A stretch of 64,000 bases of DNA from positions 9,732,945 to 9,796,944 of the forward strand of contig NZ_CP069526.1 in NCBI RefSeq assembly GCF_016889705.1, written 5' to 3'. Positions 49,713-58,875 of this stretch are shown piece after piece. The notes under the pieces were generated by a model. It worked only from the letters and a program-made list of their open reading frames with translations. It was not told the DNA's origin and searched no databases. Every line of letters begins with the position of its first letter. Position 1 is the stretch's first letter. The DNA is from Amycolatopsis sp. FDAARGOS 1241. GTDB lineage: Bacteria > Actinomycetota > Actinomycetes > Mycobacteriales > Pseudonocardiaceae. The translations under genes and the position numbers were made by a program.

Positions 49713-50369
49713 GTAGCCGATGAGAGCAAATCCTGGTACGCGCGTGCAACTTCATTTGGAGCGACGTCGGTGACAGCCGCCGTCGGGCCGGTGGGACCAC
49801 CGACGCCGGCCTCGTCCACGGCCGCTGCCGGCTTCCCGGACGCGCTCGCCCATCTCGAAGGCGGTTTCCGGTCTTGTTACCCACGATTCCCGAAGGCGTT
49901 CGCGAACCGTTTCCACGTTCGAGTGGGCGCCGAGCCGGTGCGCATTCGCGTGCAGCTGGTCGTTGCCTTTTCGGCGCTCTTTGATCCCCAGGCCGGGGCG
50001 AAAAACGGGCATCTCGGGGACTACTCCGTCTGTGGCGGTGCGTGCGTGGGGGACACCCTGTCCGGAGCAGTGGCGACACGCGGTCCGACGGAGTGATGAG
50101 GGTAAACGATCACGAACTACGCCCGTATGGGTGAGCGACGTGACCATTCGTGGCGTAGTGCTACTCCGGGTCTGGTTCACGATCGATCAGGATGATCTTC
50201 AGGGGGATGGGCAAGCCGCCCACGTTAATCAATTGCGGGCATGCTCACCTCGGACGGATTCGGCACGTAAGGGTTAGAAAACGTCCCTATTCGGTGATCG
50301 GCTGGTGCTGGGTCGACACGGCGGGTATCGATTTAACGCGTCAGGTCCCCAGAGGCCAGGAGGTAAGGA
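49713..50369. other. 657-bp intergenic region without a supported gene
   Basis: Short frames on both strands (for example 49752-50180 minus) give translations without recognisable domains. The segment 50096-50370 is less GC-rich. It contains ACTACGCC and GGCGTAGT about 30 bases apart (near 50117 and 50155) and probably the promoter of the secreted protein gene. I could not assign a riboswitch. Confidence 0.5.
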
Positions 50370-50894
50370 ATGAAAGGCAAGATTGGGCGGATCATCGCCT
50401 TGGTAGCCGCCGGCAGTCTGCTGGCCGTCGGCACCTCGGGGATGGCCTCGGCGAGCCCGGCGGGTGGCAAGGGCTCGTCGGCGACCGAAGCCGTGGGTGC
50501 GCAGGTGCTCCAGATGCGGGACGACCTGACCAAGGCCGCCTACGCGGGCAACGTCGACTTGACGCGCGCCGATCTGGGCAAGCTCAGCCCGGTGCTCGGC
50601 GACCTCGCCGCGGGCAAGCGCTACCAGATCCAGTCGGAGACGCAGCAGCTCTCGGGCGCGGCCAAGACCCGTGCGGACGAGTCCAGCCGGCTGCTCGCAG
50701 ACCCGACCGCCACGCCGCGCCAGCTCCCGCCGCTGCCGCTGCCGCCCATCCCGGACCTGCCCGGTCCGCTGAAGATCGTGAGCGACCTGCTCAAGGCCCT
50801 GCTGGGCGCGGTGACCGGCATCCTCGGCGGCCTGCTGGGCGCCGTGCCGGTACCGCCGCTGCCGGTGCCACCACTGCCTGCCCCGGGGGCGTAA
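50370..50894 (+). CDS. Secreted small protein with proline-rich C-terminus
   Basis: 174 residues, ATG with AGGAGG a few bases upstream. Signal peptide KGKIGRIIALVAAGSLLAVG, TSGMASA-SP. A helical central part (EAVGAQVLQMRDDLTKAAYA; GKRYQIQSETQQLSGAAKTR) precedes a Pro/Leu-rich tail (PRQLPPLPLPPIPDLPGPLK and PVPPLPVPPLPAPGA). No known domain. It is followed by a strong hairpin terminator, so it is a stand-alone gene. Confidence 0.8.
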   Translation: MKGKIGRIIALVAAGSLLAVGTSGMASASPAGGKGSSATEAVGAQVLQMRDDLTKAAYAGNVDLTRADLGKLSPVLGDLAAGKRYQIQSETQQLSGAAKTRADESSRLLADPTATPRQLPPLPLPPIPDLPGPLKIVSDLLKALLGAVTGILGGLLGAVPVPPLPVPPLPAPGA

Positions 50895-50917
50895 CAACAC
50901 CCGGAACAGGGGGGATT

Positions 50918-50951
50918 CGAAGCCTGGTGCGGTTCGCCGCACCAGGCTTCG
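50918..50951. terminator. Bidirectional hairpin terminator
   Basis: CGAAGCCTGGTGCGG (50918-50932), loop TTCG, then the exact complement at 50937-50951. It lies 24 bases after the secreted protein stop and just past the stop of the converging esterase. Confidence 0.85.
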
Positions 50952-50952
50952 G

Positions 50953-52002
50953 TCACTTCTGCGCCAGCCCCAGCCGCAGCGCCCCGGCCAGCTCGGCCAC
51001 AGCCTCGCGGAACCGGCTGCCGACGCCGGTGAAGTTCAGGAACCCGTGGATGAGGTCCGGCTGGCGGCTCAACGCCACGGGAACACCCGCCTCGCGCAGC
51101 TTCTGCGCGTAGGCCTCGCCCTCATCGCGCAACGGGTCGAAGCCGGCGGTCATGATGAAGGCCGGCGGAAGTCCACTGTGGTCGGTCGCGACGAGCGGTG
51201 ACAGGCGCGGGTCGGCCTTGTCGGTGCCCGCGGGCACGTAGTGGCCTTCGAACCAGTTCATCGACGCGTCGGTGAGGAACAGCTTCTCGCCGAAGATCTC
51301 CCGCGAGCGTCGCCGGGTCGTGAAGTCGACCGAGGGGTAGATCAGCAGCTGGAACGCCGGTTTCGGGCCGCCGCGCCGCGTTGTTTCCCACGCGACGACG
51401 GCGGAGAGGTTGCCGCCCGCGCTGTCGCCGCCGACGGCGATGCGGTCCGGGTCGGCGCCGAGCTCGGCGGCCTTGGCGTGGGCGTAGTCGAAGGCGGCGA
51501 GCGCGTCGTCGACGGGCGTCGGGAAGGGGTGTTCCGGCGCCATCCGGTACTCCACCGACAGCACGCGCACGCCGGCGTGCTTCGCGAGGTAGCGCGCGGC
51601 GTTGTCGTGCGTCGCGCGAGAGCCGACAACCCAACCGCCGCCGTGGAAGAACACGAGCAGCCCGGACGGCTCGGGCAGCCCGGCCGGGGTGTAGAGCGTG
51701 GCCTCGAGCGACGCGTCGCCCGAGGGGATCACGACGTCGCGCACCGACACCGGTTCGACCGACTTGCCGCTGACCAGGTGCCGGCCCAGCTCGAGTCCGA
51801 GGCGCGAACCCTCGACGGTGTCGCCGACGAGCGCGGTGCCCGTGAGCTGCTGCAACCGCAGCAGGAGCTGGGCGTCGAGCGCGAGCTCCTGGCCGTCGCG
51901 GCGCACGGGTGGGCCGGCGATGAGCCGCCGGACGGGCCGGGGCAGCCAGAACACGAGCTGCGCGGCGGCGGCCTGCGCGCGGACCTGGAGCGGGATCGCC
52001 AT
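50953..52002 (-). CDS. Alpha/beta hydrolase, hormone-sensitive lipase family
   Basis: 349 residues. ATG 52002 is preceded by GGAGGAACG on its strand; the open frame further upstream is not used. Oxyanion motif VFFHGGGWVVGSR, VEYRMAPEHPFPTPVDDALA, nucleophile IAVGGDSAGGNLSAVVAWET (GDSAG), acid TAGFDPLRDEGEAY and catalytic His DLIHGFLNF. It hydrolyses short-chain esters. It is divergent from an FMN reductase gene, and the gap contains CTCCA-6-TGGAG. Confidence 0.93.
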   Translation of the reverse strand: MAIPLQVRAQAAAAQLVFWLPRPVRRLIAGPPVRRDGQELALDAQLLLRLQQLTGTALVGDTVEGSRLGLELGRHLVSGKSVEPVSVRDVVIPSGDASLEATLYTPAGLPEPSGLLVFFHGGGWVVGSRATHDNAARYLAKHAGVRVLSVEYRMAPEHPFPTPVDDALAAFDYAHAKAAELGADPDRIAVGGDSAGGNLSAVVAWETTRRGGPKPAFQLLIYPSVDFTTRRRSREIFGEKLFLTDASMNWFEGHYVPAGTDKADPRLSPLVATDHSGLPPAFIMTAGFDPLRDEGEAYAQKLREAGVPVALSRQPDLIHGFLNFTGVGSRFREAVAELAGALRLGLAQK

Positions 52003-52123
52003 CGTTCCTCCTCGGCTGAGGGTCCCGACGTTACCCGTGAGTAGGTAGGGGGTCCAGATGTGAGCCAGGACTCCGTCCCAAATCCTGGTCCTCCAGTTAA
52101 GTGGAGGGGCTAGCCTCGGATGC

Positions 52124-52690
52124 GTGACTTCAGCCAAGACGGTCAGGGTGCTCGGGATCGGCGGCTCGCTCCGCGAGGGGTCGCAGTCCGAGCGGGCCCT
52201 GAAGATCGCACTCGCCGCCGCGGCCGAGCTCGGGGTCGGCACCGAGCTGATCCCCGGACCGGAGCTGGTCCTGCCGTTCTACGACACGGCGTCGCGGGAG
52301 CGCGACGACCGCGCGAACCGGCTGATCGAGAGCATCCGCCGCGCCGACGGGCTGATCGTCGTCTCGCCCGGATACCACGGGGCTCTGTCGGGCCTGGTCA
52401 AAAACGCCCTGGACTACGTCGAAGACCTGCGCGAGGACGCCCGGCCCTACCTCGACGGCCGCGCGGTCGGCCTCGCCGCCGTCGCCTACGGGTGGCAGGC
52501 CGCCGTCACCACGCTCGACCAGCTGCGCACGATCACGCACGCGCTGCGCGGCTGGGCCACCCCGCTGGGCGGTTCGATCAACTCCGCCGAGACGAAGTTC
52601 GACGAAGCCGGCGGCGCGTCCGACGAGAAGAGCGTGCGGACGCTGCGCCTCATCGGCCGCCAGGTGGCCGAATTCACCCTTTCGCGCTGA
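52124..52690 (+). CDS. NADPH-dependent FMN reductase
   Basis: 188 residues, GTG start. Flavodoxin-like motifs: VRVLGIGGSLREGSQSERAL (phosphate loop), LVLPFYDTASRERDDRANRL, DGLIVVSPGYHGALSGLVKN and ALDYVEDL, then VGLAAVAYGWQAAVTTLDQL. It reduces FMN or quinones with NADPH. A TAGCCT -10-like box lies upstream near 52110. It precedes Ohr and Dps genes, giving an oxidative-stress neighbourhood. Confidence 0.9.
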   Translation: MTSAKTVRVLGIGGSLREGSQSERALKIALAAAAELGVGTELIPGPELVLPFYDTASRERDDRANRLIESIRRADGLIVVSPGYHGALSGLVKNALDYVEDLREDARPYLDGRAVGLAAVAYGWQAAVTTLDQLRTITHALRGWATPLGGSINSAETKFDEAGGASDEKSVRTLRLIGRQVAEFTLSR

Positions 52691-52820
52691 GGTTTCATCG
52701 TCTGTTCGCCGGGTATACCGGGCGTGATGCCTGCCATGCGGTGGCAAAGTTCCGCTGATGCGGAACGTTGTTACCGATGAGACGCTGAGCCAGGCGTCCC
52801 GACAGGAGGTAGGCGAAGGA

Positions 52821-53243
52821 ATGGCTGATCCGATCTACACCGCGACCGCGACCTCGCGCGGTGAGGGCCGCAACGGCGAAGTGACCTCGTCCGACGGGGT
52901 CATCGACGAATCGCTGGCGATTCCCAAGGAGATGGGGGGACCTGGCGGTGACAAGACCAATCCCGAGCAGCTGTTCGCCGCCGGCTACTCCGCGTGCTTC
53001 CACAGCGCGCTGCAGGCCGTCGCCCGCGGGGCGAAGGTGACTCTGCCGGAGTCCACCGTGACGGCCGAAGTGAGCCTGTACAAGCAAGACGCCGGGTTCC
53101 AGCTCGGTGTCGCGCTGCACGTGACGCTGCCCGGCCTGGACCAGGCGCAGGCCGACAAGCTGGTCGAGCAGGCTCATCAGGTGTGCCCCTACTCCAACGC
53201 GACCCGCGGCAACATCGAGGTCACGCTCTCGGCCGCGGTCTGA
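52821..53243 (+). CDS. ohr: Organic hydroperoxide resistance protein (Ohr/OsmC family)
   Basis: 140 residues. ATG 52821. Catalytic Cys59 in FAAGYSACFHSALQAVARGA and Cys122 in HQVCPYSNATRGNIEVTL are the Ohr pair; the N-terminus (YTATATSRGEGRNGEVTSSD) is typical. It reduces organic hydroperoxides using a dithiol. AGGAGG lies 12 bases upstream. No OhrR regulator gene is adjacent. The Dps gene follows after 48 bases. Confidence 0.94.
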   Translation: MADPIYTATATSRGEGRNGEVTSSDGVIDESLAIPKEMGGPGGDKTNPEQLFAAGYSACFHSALQAVARGAKVTLPESTVTAEVSLYKQDAGFQLGVALHVTLPGLDQAQADKLVEQAHQVCPYSNATRGNIEVTLSAAV

Positions 53244-53291
53244 CCCGTACTCGCCTGGTTCCGTTCACCACGCACAGGAAGGACACCCGAC

Positions 53292-53768
53292 ATGGCCAAC
53301 TCGCCCATCAAGAGCCCGCTGAGCGAGGCCGACAAGGAGATCACCGGAAACGCCCTCCAGGCGACGCTCGTGGATCTCGTGGACCTTTCGCTGATCGCGA
53401 AGCAGGCGCACTGGAACGTCGTGGGCAAGAACTTCCGCAGCGCCCACCTGCAGCTCGACGAGCTCACCGCCACGGCCCGCCAGTACGTGGACGAGGTCGC
53501 CGAGCGCGCCAACGCGATCGGCGTCTCGCCGAACGGCAAGGCGAAGACCGTGGTGGAGTCCTCCGGTGCCCCGGAGTACCCCGACAACTGGCAGTCGGTG
53601 GAAACCACGGTCGCCGCGATCGTCGACATCCTCGCGTCGCTCATCGAGCGCCTCCGCAAGCGCATCGACGAGACGGACAAGAGCGACCTCGTCACGCAGG
53701 ACCTGCTGATCGAGATCACGAGGGCGCTGGAAGAGGCGCACTGGATGTGGCAGGCGCAGCAAGCCTGA
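53292..53768 (+). CDS. dps: Dps family ferritin-like protein
   Basis: 158 residues. Ferroxidase ligands in LIAKQAHWNVVGKNFRSAHL and QLDELTATARQYVDEVAERA; NANAIG and LIERLRKRIDETDKSDLVTQ, then LLIEITRALEEAHWMWQAQQ complete the four-helix bundle. It stores iron and protects DNA from peroxide. The N-terminal tail is short, so strong DNA binding is uncertain. Preceded by AGGAAGGA. A hairpin terminator follows. Confidence 0.94.
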   Translation: MANSPIKSPLSEADKEITGNALQATLVDLVDLSLIAKQAHWNVVGKNFRSAHLQLDELTATARQYVDEVAERANAIGVSPNGKAKTVVESSGAPEYPDNWQSVETTVAAIVDILASLIERLRKRIDETDKSDLVTQDLLIEITRALEEAHWMWQAQQA

Positions 53769-53785
53769 CTCGTTCCCGCGCCGGG

Positions 53786-53825
53786 CGGGCCGCTCACCTG
53801 GGGTGGGCGGCCCGTTCGTTTTGGT
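53786..53825 (+). terminator. Terminator of ohr-dps region
   Basis: CGGGCCGCTCACC (53786-53798) pairs with GGTGGGCGGCCCG (53802-53814) with one mismatch, followed by TTCGTTTTGG. Confidence 0.7.
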
Positions 53826-53833
53826 CGAGTTCT

Positions 53834-53863
53834 CGCGCGTCCCGCGGGCCCGCGGGACGCGCG
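53834..53863. repeat. Perfect 30-bp palindrome
   Basis: Bases 53834-53848 are the exact reverse complement of 53849-53863 (centre CCCGCGGG-CCCGCGGG), with no spacer. It lies between the dps terminator and the next gene. It could be a second hairpin, or a binding site for a dimeric regulator. Confidence 0.6.
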
Positions 53864-54031
53864 GTGTTTTCCAGCGGAGGGTTTTGTTGTGGTGCCCGTT
53901 GTGTGCTTCGCGGCGCGCGCATCGCTTCGCGCCCGTGCACGACTGGCCCGTTCGTGCGTTTTCCGCACGGGGGGACCCTTCGCACCACCGAACACGGGCT
54001 TTCCGCACCGCTTCCGTGTTCACTTGAGCGC

Positions 54032-55519
54032 ATGGCAGCACTCCGCCCGCCGATGGACCGGCTCCAGCTCGGTCACCTGAGGCACTTCGACAACCTCTCG
54101 CGCCAGTTCCGCAACGACTGGTCCTTCATGCAGGGCAAGGGAACCGGTCAGGACGACTTCGGCGGTTACCGCTTCCAGCTCGCGTACATGGCCTACGCGC
54201 TGGCCCTCACGCACCGGCACCGGCTGCCCGCCGCGCCCGGGCTGTTCGGGCCGATCCTGCGCCGGCTCATCGACAAGATCCTGATGCCCGAGGTGTGGCT
54301 GTACTGGCGCGACGTCAGCCGCGGCGGCGCGGTCTTCAACGCGCACCTGCCGGATCTCCGGGAGGAGTGGGATCCCGTTGTGCGCGACAACATCATGTAC
54401 AGCGCGTACGTCCAGTCCATGGCGCTGCTGCACGACTACCTGTTCAACACCGACGCGTTCGCCCAACCCGGTTCGCTGACGTTCCAGCACTGGTCGTACT
54501 TCTGGGGCGGCGAGGAGAAGCGTTTCGAGTACGACCGCGAGTCGCTCAACGAGCACATCTACTGGCAGATGGTGGAAAACGGCTACCTGGGTGTCGCGTG
54601 TGAGCCCAACTGCGTTTTCCAGATCTGCAACCAGCCCGCCATCCTCGGCTTCCGCCTCCACGATCTCATCACCGGCGGCAGCCGTGCCGAAGAGGTGGTG
54701 GCCGGGTACGAACGCGCGTGGGCCGACTTCGGCCGGCTCGACGAAGCGGGCCACTACAACATGATGGTCATGTCCGACTCGAAGCGCGTGCGCCCGAACG
54801 AAGCGCCGTCGCCGTGGGTGGACGCGTGGTGCGGCGCCCTGATGAACATGTGGAACCGCGACTTCGTCCACGCCGGTTACCCGGAACAGGTGCGCAAGTT
54901 CCTCGTCGACGGCCCGGACGGCACGCGGTCCGTCCGCTCGGCGCCCGCGCGCCAGGTGATGGGGCAGCCCGTCATCACCGACACGTGCGACTTCGGCTGG
55001 GTCTCGGTGTGGGCGTCCGAAATGGGCGACACCGCCACACTCGACAGCCTGCTCGCCCACGCCGACCGCTTCATGAACCCGACGTGGCGGGAAGGCGGCC
55101 TCTACTACCCCCGCAACGACGTCCCGGCCGACGCCGACGGCAACCGCACCGACATCGAGCCCATGAGCGGCAACGTCCTGCTCGGCTACGCGCGGCTCAA
55201 CACCCCGGACGGTTTGTGGGGCCTCTACAACAACCCGTGGCCCGCGAGTCACTTCGAGGAACCGGCCCTGACGGTCGTCGACCGCGACGTCGAGGTGAGT
55301 CAGGCCGAGGTCGTCGACGGCGTGCTGCACACCCGGCTGCGCCGCACCGCGGGCGTCGCCGGCGAGGGCACGGTGACGATCGGCCGTGTGCCCGGCCGGT
55401 GGCGGGCCCGCCTCGACGGGGTGGCTCTCGACGAGTCCGCTCTGGCACGGACGAGCGAGGGCCTCGTCTTCCGGTGCGGTCCCGAAGCGCAGGTCCTGGA
55501 GGTGACGCCGCTGAAATAG
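54032..55519 (+). CDS. Linalool dehydratase/isomerase-like protein
   Basis: 495 residues, ATG 54032. The alpha-helical toroid pattern of linalool dehydratase/isomerase (LDI) is visible: WDPVVRDNIMYSAYVQSMAL and LHDYLFNTDAF (Met130, His134), HIYWQMVENGYLGVACEPNC and VFQICNQPAILG (Cys190, Cys194, Cys199), then GPDGTRSV and WVSVWASEMGD. Spacings Met-His 4 and Cys-Cys 9 match the M125/H129 and C171/C180 active-site residues of the characterised bacterial enzyme as I recall it. That enzyme isomerises geraniol/linalool and dehydrates linalool to myrcene. Activity here is inference. No signal peptide; 65 bases separate it from glutamate decarboxylase. Confidence 0.8.
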   Translation: MAALRPPMDRLQLGHLRHFDNLSRQFRNDWSFMQGKGTGQDDFGGYRFQLAYMAYALALTHRHRLPAAPGLFGPILRRLIDKILMPEVWLYWRDVSRGGAVFNAHLPDLREEWDPVVRDNIMYSAYVQSMALLHDYLFNTDAFAQPGSLTFQHWSYFWGGEEKRFEYDRESLNEHIYWQMVENGYLGVACEPNCVFQICNQPAILGFRLHDLITGGSRAEEVVAGYERAWADFGRLDEAGHYNMMVMSDSKRVRPNEAPSPWVDAWCGALMNMWNRDFVHAGYPEQVRKFLVDGPDGTRSVRSAPARQVMGQPVITDTCDFGWVSVWASEMGDTATLDSLLAHADRFMNPTWREGGLYYPRNDVPADADGNRTDIEPMSGNVLLGYARLNTPDGLWGLYNNPWPASHFEEPALTVVDRDVEVSQAEVVDGVLHTRLRRTAGVAGEGTVTIGRVPGRWRARLDGVALDESALARTSEGLVFRCGPEAQVLEVTPLK

Positions 55520-55584
55520 ACGGGCCCGCCCGGGCGGGTGGCATGCGGTGTCGCGGGCGGGGACGCGGCAGTACGGTCGCAAGC

Positions 55585-56976
55585 ATGGTGCTGCATCAGG
55601 GGACACAGGACGGGTCAAAGCGGCAATCGGGCACGAATCCCATGTACGCCGGGGCGGATCCGGCGGTGGCGGCGGATTTCGTGATGCCGCACGAGCGGCT
55701 GCGCGACACCTCGCTGCCACCGGACGCGGCGCTGCAGCTCGTGCGCGACGAGCTGATGCTCGACGGCAACGCACGGCTCAACCTGGCCACGTTCGTCACC
55801 ACGTGGATGGAACCACAGGCCCGTGACCTGATGGCCGAGTGCGTGGACAAGAACATGATCGACAAGGACGAGTACCCGCAGACGGCGGAGCTGGAGCGCC
55901 GCTGCGTGAACATCCTCGCGGACCTGTGGCACGCGCCGGACCCCACGGACATCATGGGCTGTTCGACCACCGGCTCGTCCGAGGCGTGCATGCTCGCCGG
56001 CATGGCGCTCAAGCGGCGCTGGTCGAAGCTCGGCCGCACCGGGAAGCCGAACCTGGTGATGGGCGTGAACGTGCAGGTGTGCTGGGACAAGTTCTGCGAA
56101 TACTGGGAAGTCGAACCGCGCCTGGTGCCGATGGACGGCGACCGCTTCCACCTCTCCGCCGAAGAGGCGGTGAAGCGGTGCGACGAAAACACCATCGGCG
56201 TCGTCGCGATCCTCGGGTCCACTTTCGACGGCAGCTACGAGCCCGTGGCCGAGATCGCCGCGGCGCTCGACGAGCTGCAGTCGCGCACCGGGTGGGACAT
56301 CCCGGTGCACGTGGACGGCGCGTCGGGCGCGATGATCGCGCCGTTCCTCGATGAGGACATGGAGTGGGACTTCCGGCTGCCGCGGGTCGCGTCGATCAAC
56401 ACGTCGGGGCACAAGTACGGCCTGGTGTACCCGGGCGTGGGCTGGGTCGTGTGGCGCAACCGCGCGGCGCTGCCCTCGGAGCTGGTGTTCAACGTCAACT
56501 ACCTCGGCGGCGACATGCCCACGTTCGCGCTGAACTTCTCGCGCCCGGGCGCCGAGGTGGCTGCGCAGTACTACACGTTCGTGCGCCTCGGCCGCGAAGG
56601 CTTCCGCGCCGTGCAGCAGGCGTCGCGCGACGTGGCCCTGCACCTGTCCGGCGCGATCGCCGAGCTGGGCCCCTTCCAGCTGCTCACGCGCGGCGACCAG
56701 CTGCCGGTCTTCGCCTTCACCACGAAACCCGACATCACCGCCTACGACGTCTTCGACGTCTCCCGCCGCCTCCGCGAACGCGGCTGGCTCGTCCCGGCCT
56801 ACACCTTCCCGGACAACCGGAAGGACCTGGCGGTGCTCCGCGTCGTGGTCCGCAACGGCTTCACCCACGACCTGGCCGACCTCCTGCTCGACGACCTGCA
56901 GCGCATCCTCCCCGAGCTCGAACGCCAGACCGCCCCCCAACACGACGCCGCAACGTCGACCGCCTTCCACCACTGA
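55585..56976 (+). CDS. gadB: Glutamate decarboxylase
   Basis: 463 residues, family length. ATG 55585; the much longer open frame upstream overlaps the LDI-like gene and is not real. PLP-enzyme motifs: IMGCSTTGSSEACMLAGMAL, WDIPVHVDGASGAMIAPFLD, then the PLP lysine in RVASINTSGHKYGLVYPGVG. It converts glutamate to GABA and consumes a proton. No glutamate/GABA antiporter lies next to it. Possibly co-transcribed with the LDI-like gene (gap 65 bases). Confidence 0.95.
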   Translation: MVLHQGTQDGSKRQSGTNPMYAGADPAVAADFVMPHERLRDTSLPPDAALQLVRDELMLDGNARLNLATFVTTWMEPQARDLMAECVDKNMIDKDEYPQTAELERRCVNILADLWHAPDPTDIMGCSTTGSSEACMLAGMALKRRWSKLGRTGKPNLVMGVNVQVCWDKFCEYWEVEPRLVPMDGDRFHLSAEEAVKRCDENTIGVVAILGSTFDGSYEPVAEIAAALDELQSRTGWDIPVHVDGASGAMIAPFLDEDMEWDFRLPRVASINTSGHKYGLVYPGVGWVVWRNRAALPSELVFNVNYLGGDMPTFALNFSRPGAEVAAQYYTFVRLGREGFRAVQQASRDVALHLSGAIAELGPFQLLTRGDQLPVFAFTTKPDITAYDVFDVSRRLRERGWLVPAYTFPDNRKDLAVLRVVVRNGFTHDLADLLLDDLQRILPELERQTAPQHDAATSTAFHH

Positions 56977-56989
56977 CCCCGGCTGCGCC

Positions 56990-57734
56990 GCCCACCGGCC
57001 GCTTAGGCACCCCGCCACGCAACGCGGCCTCGGCCCTACGTCGTCGACGCGATGGCTTCGGTCTGCCTTGGGTCTTCGCGCGCGGTCGGTTGTTCCGGGT
57101 GGCCCGATCGCCGGCCGGTGGAGGAGCCCGCCTCCGGATTCGGGGCCGTAACGCCGCGCCGGGCGAGGACTGCGTTGCGGTCGGCCCGAATCCCGCCTTC
57201 GCGATTTCGGTCACCTGCGACTTCGACGGCTTTCGGCCAGCCGCACCGCCCGCCGCACGTCGGCTGGGCCGGGCAATCCGGCGCACATCGCGACTACGGG
57301 CGATGGTGCCGGGCTCGCCGAAATCGACCTGCCTGCTGCGTGGATTTCCCTTGCGCGGTCGGTTGTCCGACGGGCCTGTTCCGGGCCGGGCAGCGGGCTG
57401 CCACGAGCCCGCCCATCGCTTCGGTCCGGAAGCGCCGCGTCCCGGCGGACCGACCCGTTGTGTGCTGCGGGTTCGGTCGCCCCGACGTCGGCTGCTTTTC
57501 ACCATTGGCCCCGGGGTCGAAACTCACCTGCCGGCGATCGGCAACGCAGCGCTTTCGGGCCTGTGGTGCCGGGCTTGCCAACTGACGTCGGCCTCGAGCT
57601 TCGTGCGTGGTCGATCGTTCGGACCGGGCCTGTCGGGCCGGACGGCAGGGCGAGGGCCTGCGGCTTCGGCTCGGCAGGCCGAGCCGGGCTGCGTTGGACG
57701 CAGCTCGGGCCCGGCCGTCGAAGTGGGAGCCGGG
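56990..57734. repeat. Gene-free region with degenerate internal repeats
   Basis: No supported gene. Related blocks occur near 57080 (CGCGCGGTCGGTTGTTCCGG), 57352 (TTGCGCGGTCGGTTGTCCGA) and 57604 (GCGTGGTCGATCGTTCGGAC), about 250-270 bases apart, each followed by a GGGCC-rich stretch. The repeat is weaker than in the other three arrays and does not show the hairpin core clearly. Confidence 0.5.
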
Positions 57735-58802
57735 TCAGCGTCGGGGTTTCGCTCGCAGGTACTGGTCCGGCCAGGTGACCTCGCCGCCCAGGGTGTGAGC
57801 CGCGCGCTGGGGCCAGTGGGGGTCGCGCAGGAGGGCGCGGGCGAGGAACACCGCGTCGGCCGCGCCGGTGGCGACGATCTGCTCCGCCTGCTCCGGTTCG
57901 GTGATCATGCCGACTGCGCCGGTGGGCACGGCGGTCTCGCGGCGGATCCGCTCGGCGAACGGCACCTGGTACCCCGGCCCGATGGGGATCTTCGGGTGGG
58001 GCACGTTGCCGCCGGAGGAGACGTCGACGAGGTCGGTGCCGCGGTCGGCCAGCAGCTTCACCAGGTGCACGGAGTCCTCGACGGACCAGCCGCCGTCCGC
58101 CCAGTCGCTGGCGGAGAGGCGGGCGAGCAGCGGCACGTCGGGACCGATCTCCTCGCGCACGGCCTCCGTGATCTCCAGCGCGAGCCGCGTGCGGCCCTCG
58201 AAGTCGCCGCCGTAGCGGTCGGTGCGGGAGTTCGACAGCGGCGACAGGAACTGGTGGCCCAGGTAGCCGTGGGCGAGGTGGAGCTCGACCAGGTCGAACC
58301 CGGCGGCGAGGGCACGGCGGGCGCCGGCGGCGAAGTCGGCGGGGATGCGGGCGACCTCGTCGGTGCTCAGCGGTCGCGCCGGGGCGTAATCGCCGAACGG
58401 CTGCTCGTCGGCGCCCACGCTCTGCCAGCCGCCCTGGTCGACGGGGACGGTGCCGGTGCCCTCCCACGGCCGGCGTGTCGACGCCTTGCGCCCGGCGTGC
58501 GCGAGCTGCGTGCCGATCACCGCGCCGCGCGCGTGCACGAACTCGGTGATCCGGCGCCAGGCGGCGACCTGGTCGTCGTTCCAGATGCCCGTGTCCTGCG
58601 GGCTGATGCGACCTTCGGGCGTGACGGCGGTCGCTTCGGTGAGGATCAGCCCGGCGCCGCCGGCGGCGAACTGGCCCAGGTGGACGAGGTGCCAGTCGTT
58701 CGGCAGCCCGTCGGTGGCGGAGTACTGGCACATCGGCGAGACCCACGCGCGGTTGGGCAGCGTGACGCCTCGCAGCGAGATCGGAGTGAAGAGTCGGCTC
58801 AC
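57735..58802 (-). CDS. Old yellow enzyme family NADPH:flavin oxidoreductase (YqjM type)
   Basis: 355 residues, GTG 58802. FMN-barrel motifs: TLPNRAWVSPMCQYSATDGL, WHLVHLGQFAAGGAGLILTE, GTQLAHAGRKAS, then DLVELHLAHGYLGHQFLSPL with SNSRTDRYGGDFEGR. Cys in MCQYSA is the redox-sensitive residue of the YqjM (thermophilic-like) group. It reduces activated C=C bonds of enals, enones or nitro-compounds. The start is very close to TTACATCTAATC, so a leaderless or short-leader mRNA is possible. Confidence 0.93.
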   Translation of the reverse strand: MSRLFTPISLRGVTLPNRAWVSPMCQYSATDGLPNDWHLVHLGQFAAGGAGLILTEATAVTPEGRISPQDTGIWNDDQVAAWRRITEFVHARGAVIGTQLAHAGRKASTRRPWEGTGTVPVDQGGWQSVGADEQPFGDYAPARPLSTDEVARIPADFAAGARRALAAGFDLVELHLAHGYLGHQFLSPLSNSRTDRYGGDFEGRTRLALEITEAVREEIGPDVPLLARLSASDWADGGWSVEDSVHLVKLLADRGTDLVDVSSGGNVPHPKIPIGPGYQVPFAERIRRETAVPTGAVGMITEPEQAEQIVATGAADAVFLARALLRDPHWPQRAAHTLGGEVTWPDQYLRAKPRR

Positions 58803-58875
58803 GATTAGATGTAACACCCGGTGGTGGTGGTCTCGTCCCCGTGCGGTGGCGATACTCACGGGTAATGTCAGTGGC

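Noticed and set aside
49752..50180. 142-codon minus-strand frame in the gap before the secreted protein
   Set aside because: No domain, no good ribosome-binding site, ends in an Arg/Gly-rich stretch.
50160..50369. Possible ydaO-type (cyclic di-AMP) riboswitch before the secreted protein gene
   Set aside because: The characteristic conserved blocks of that riboswitch are not present in the leader.
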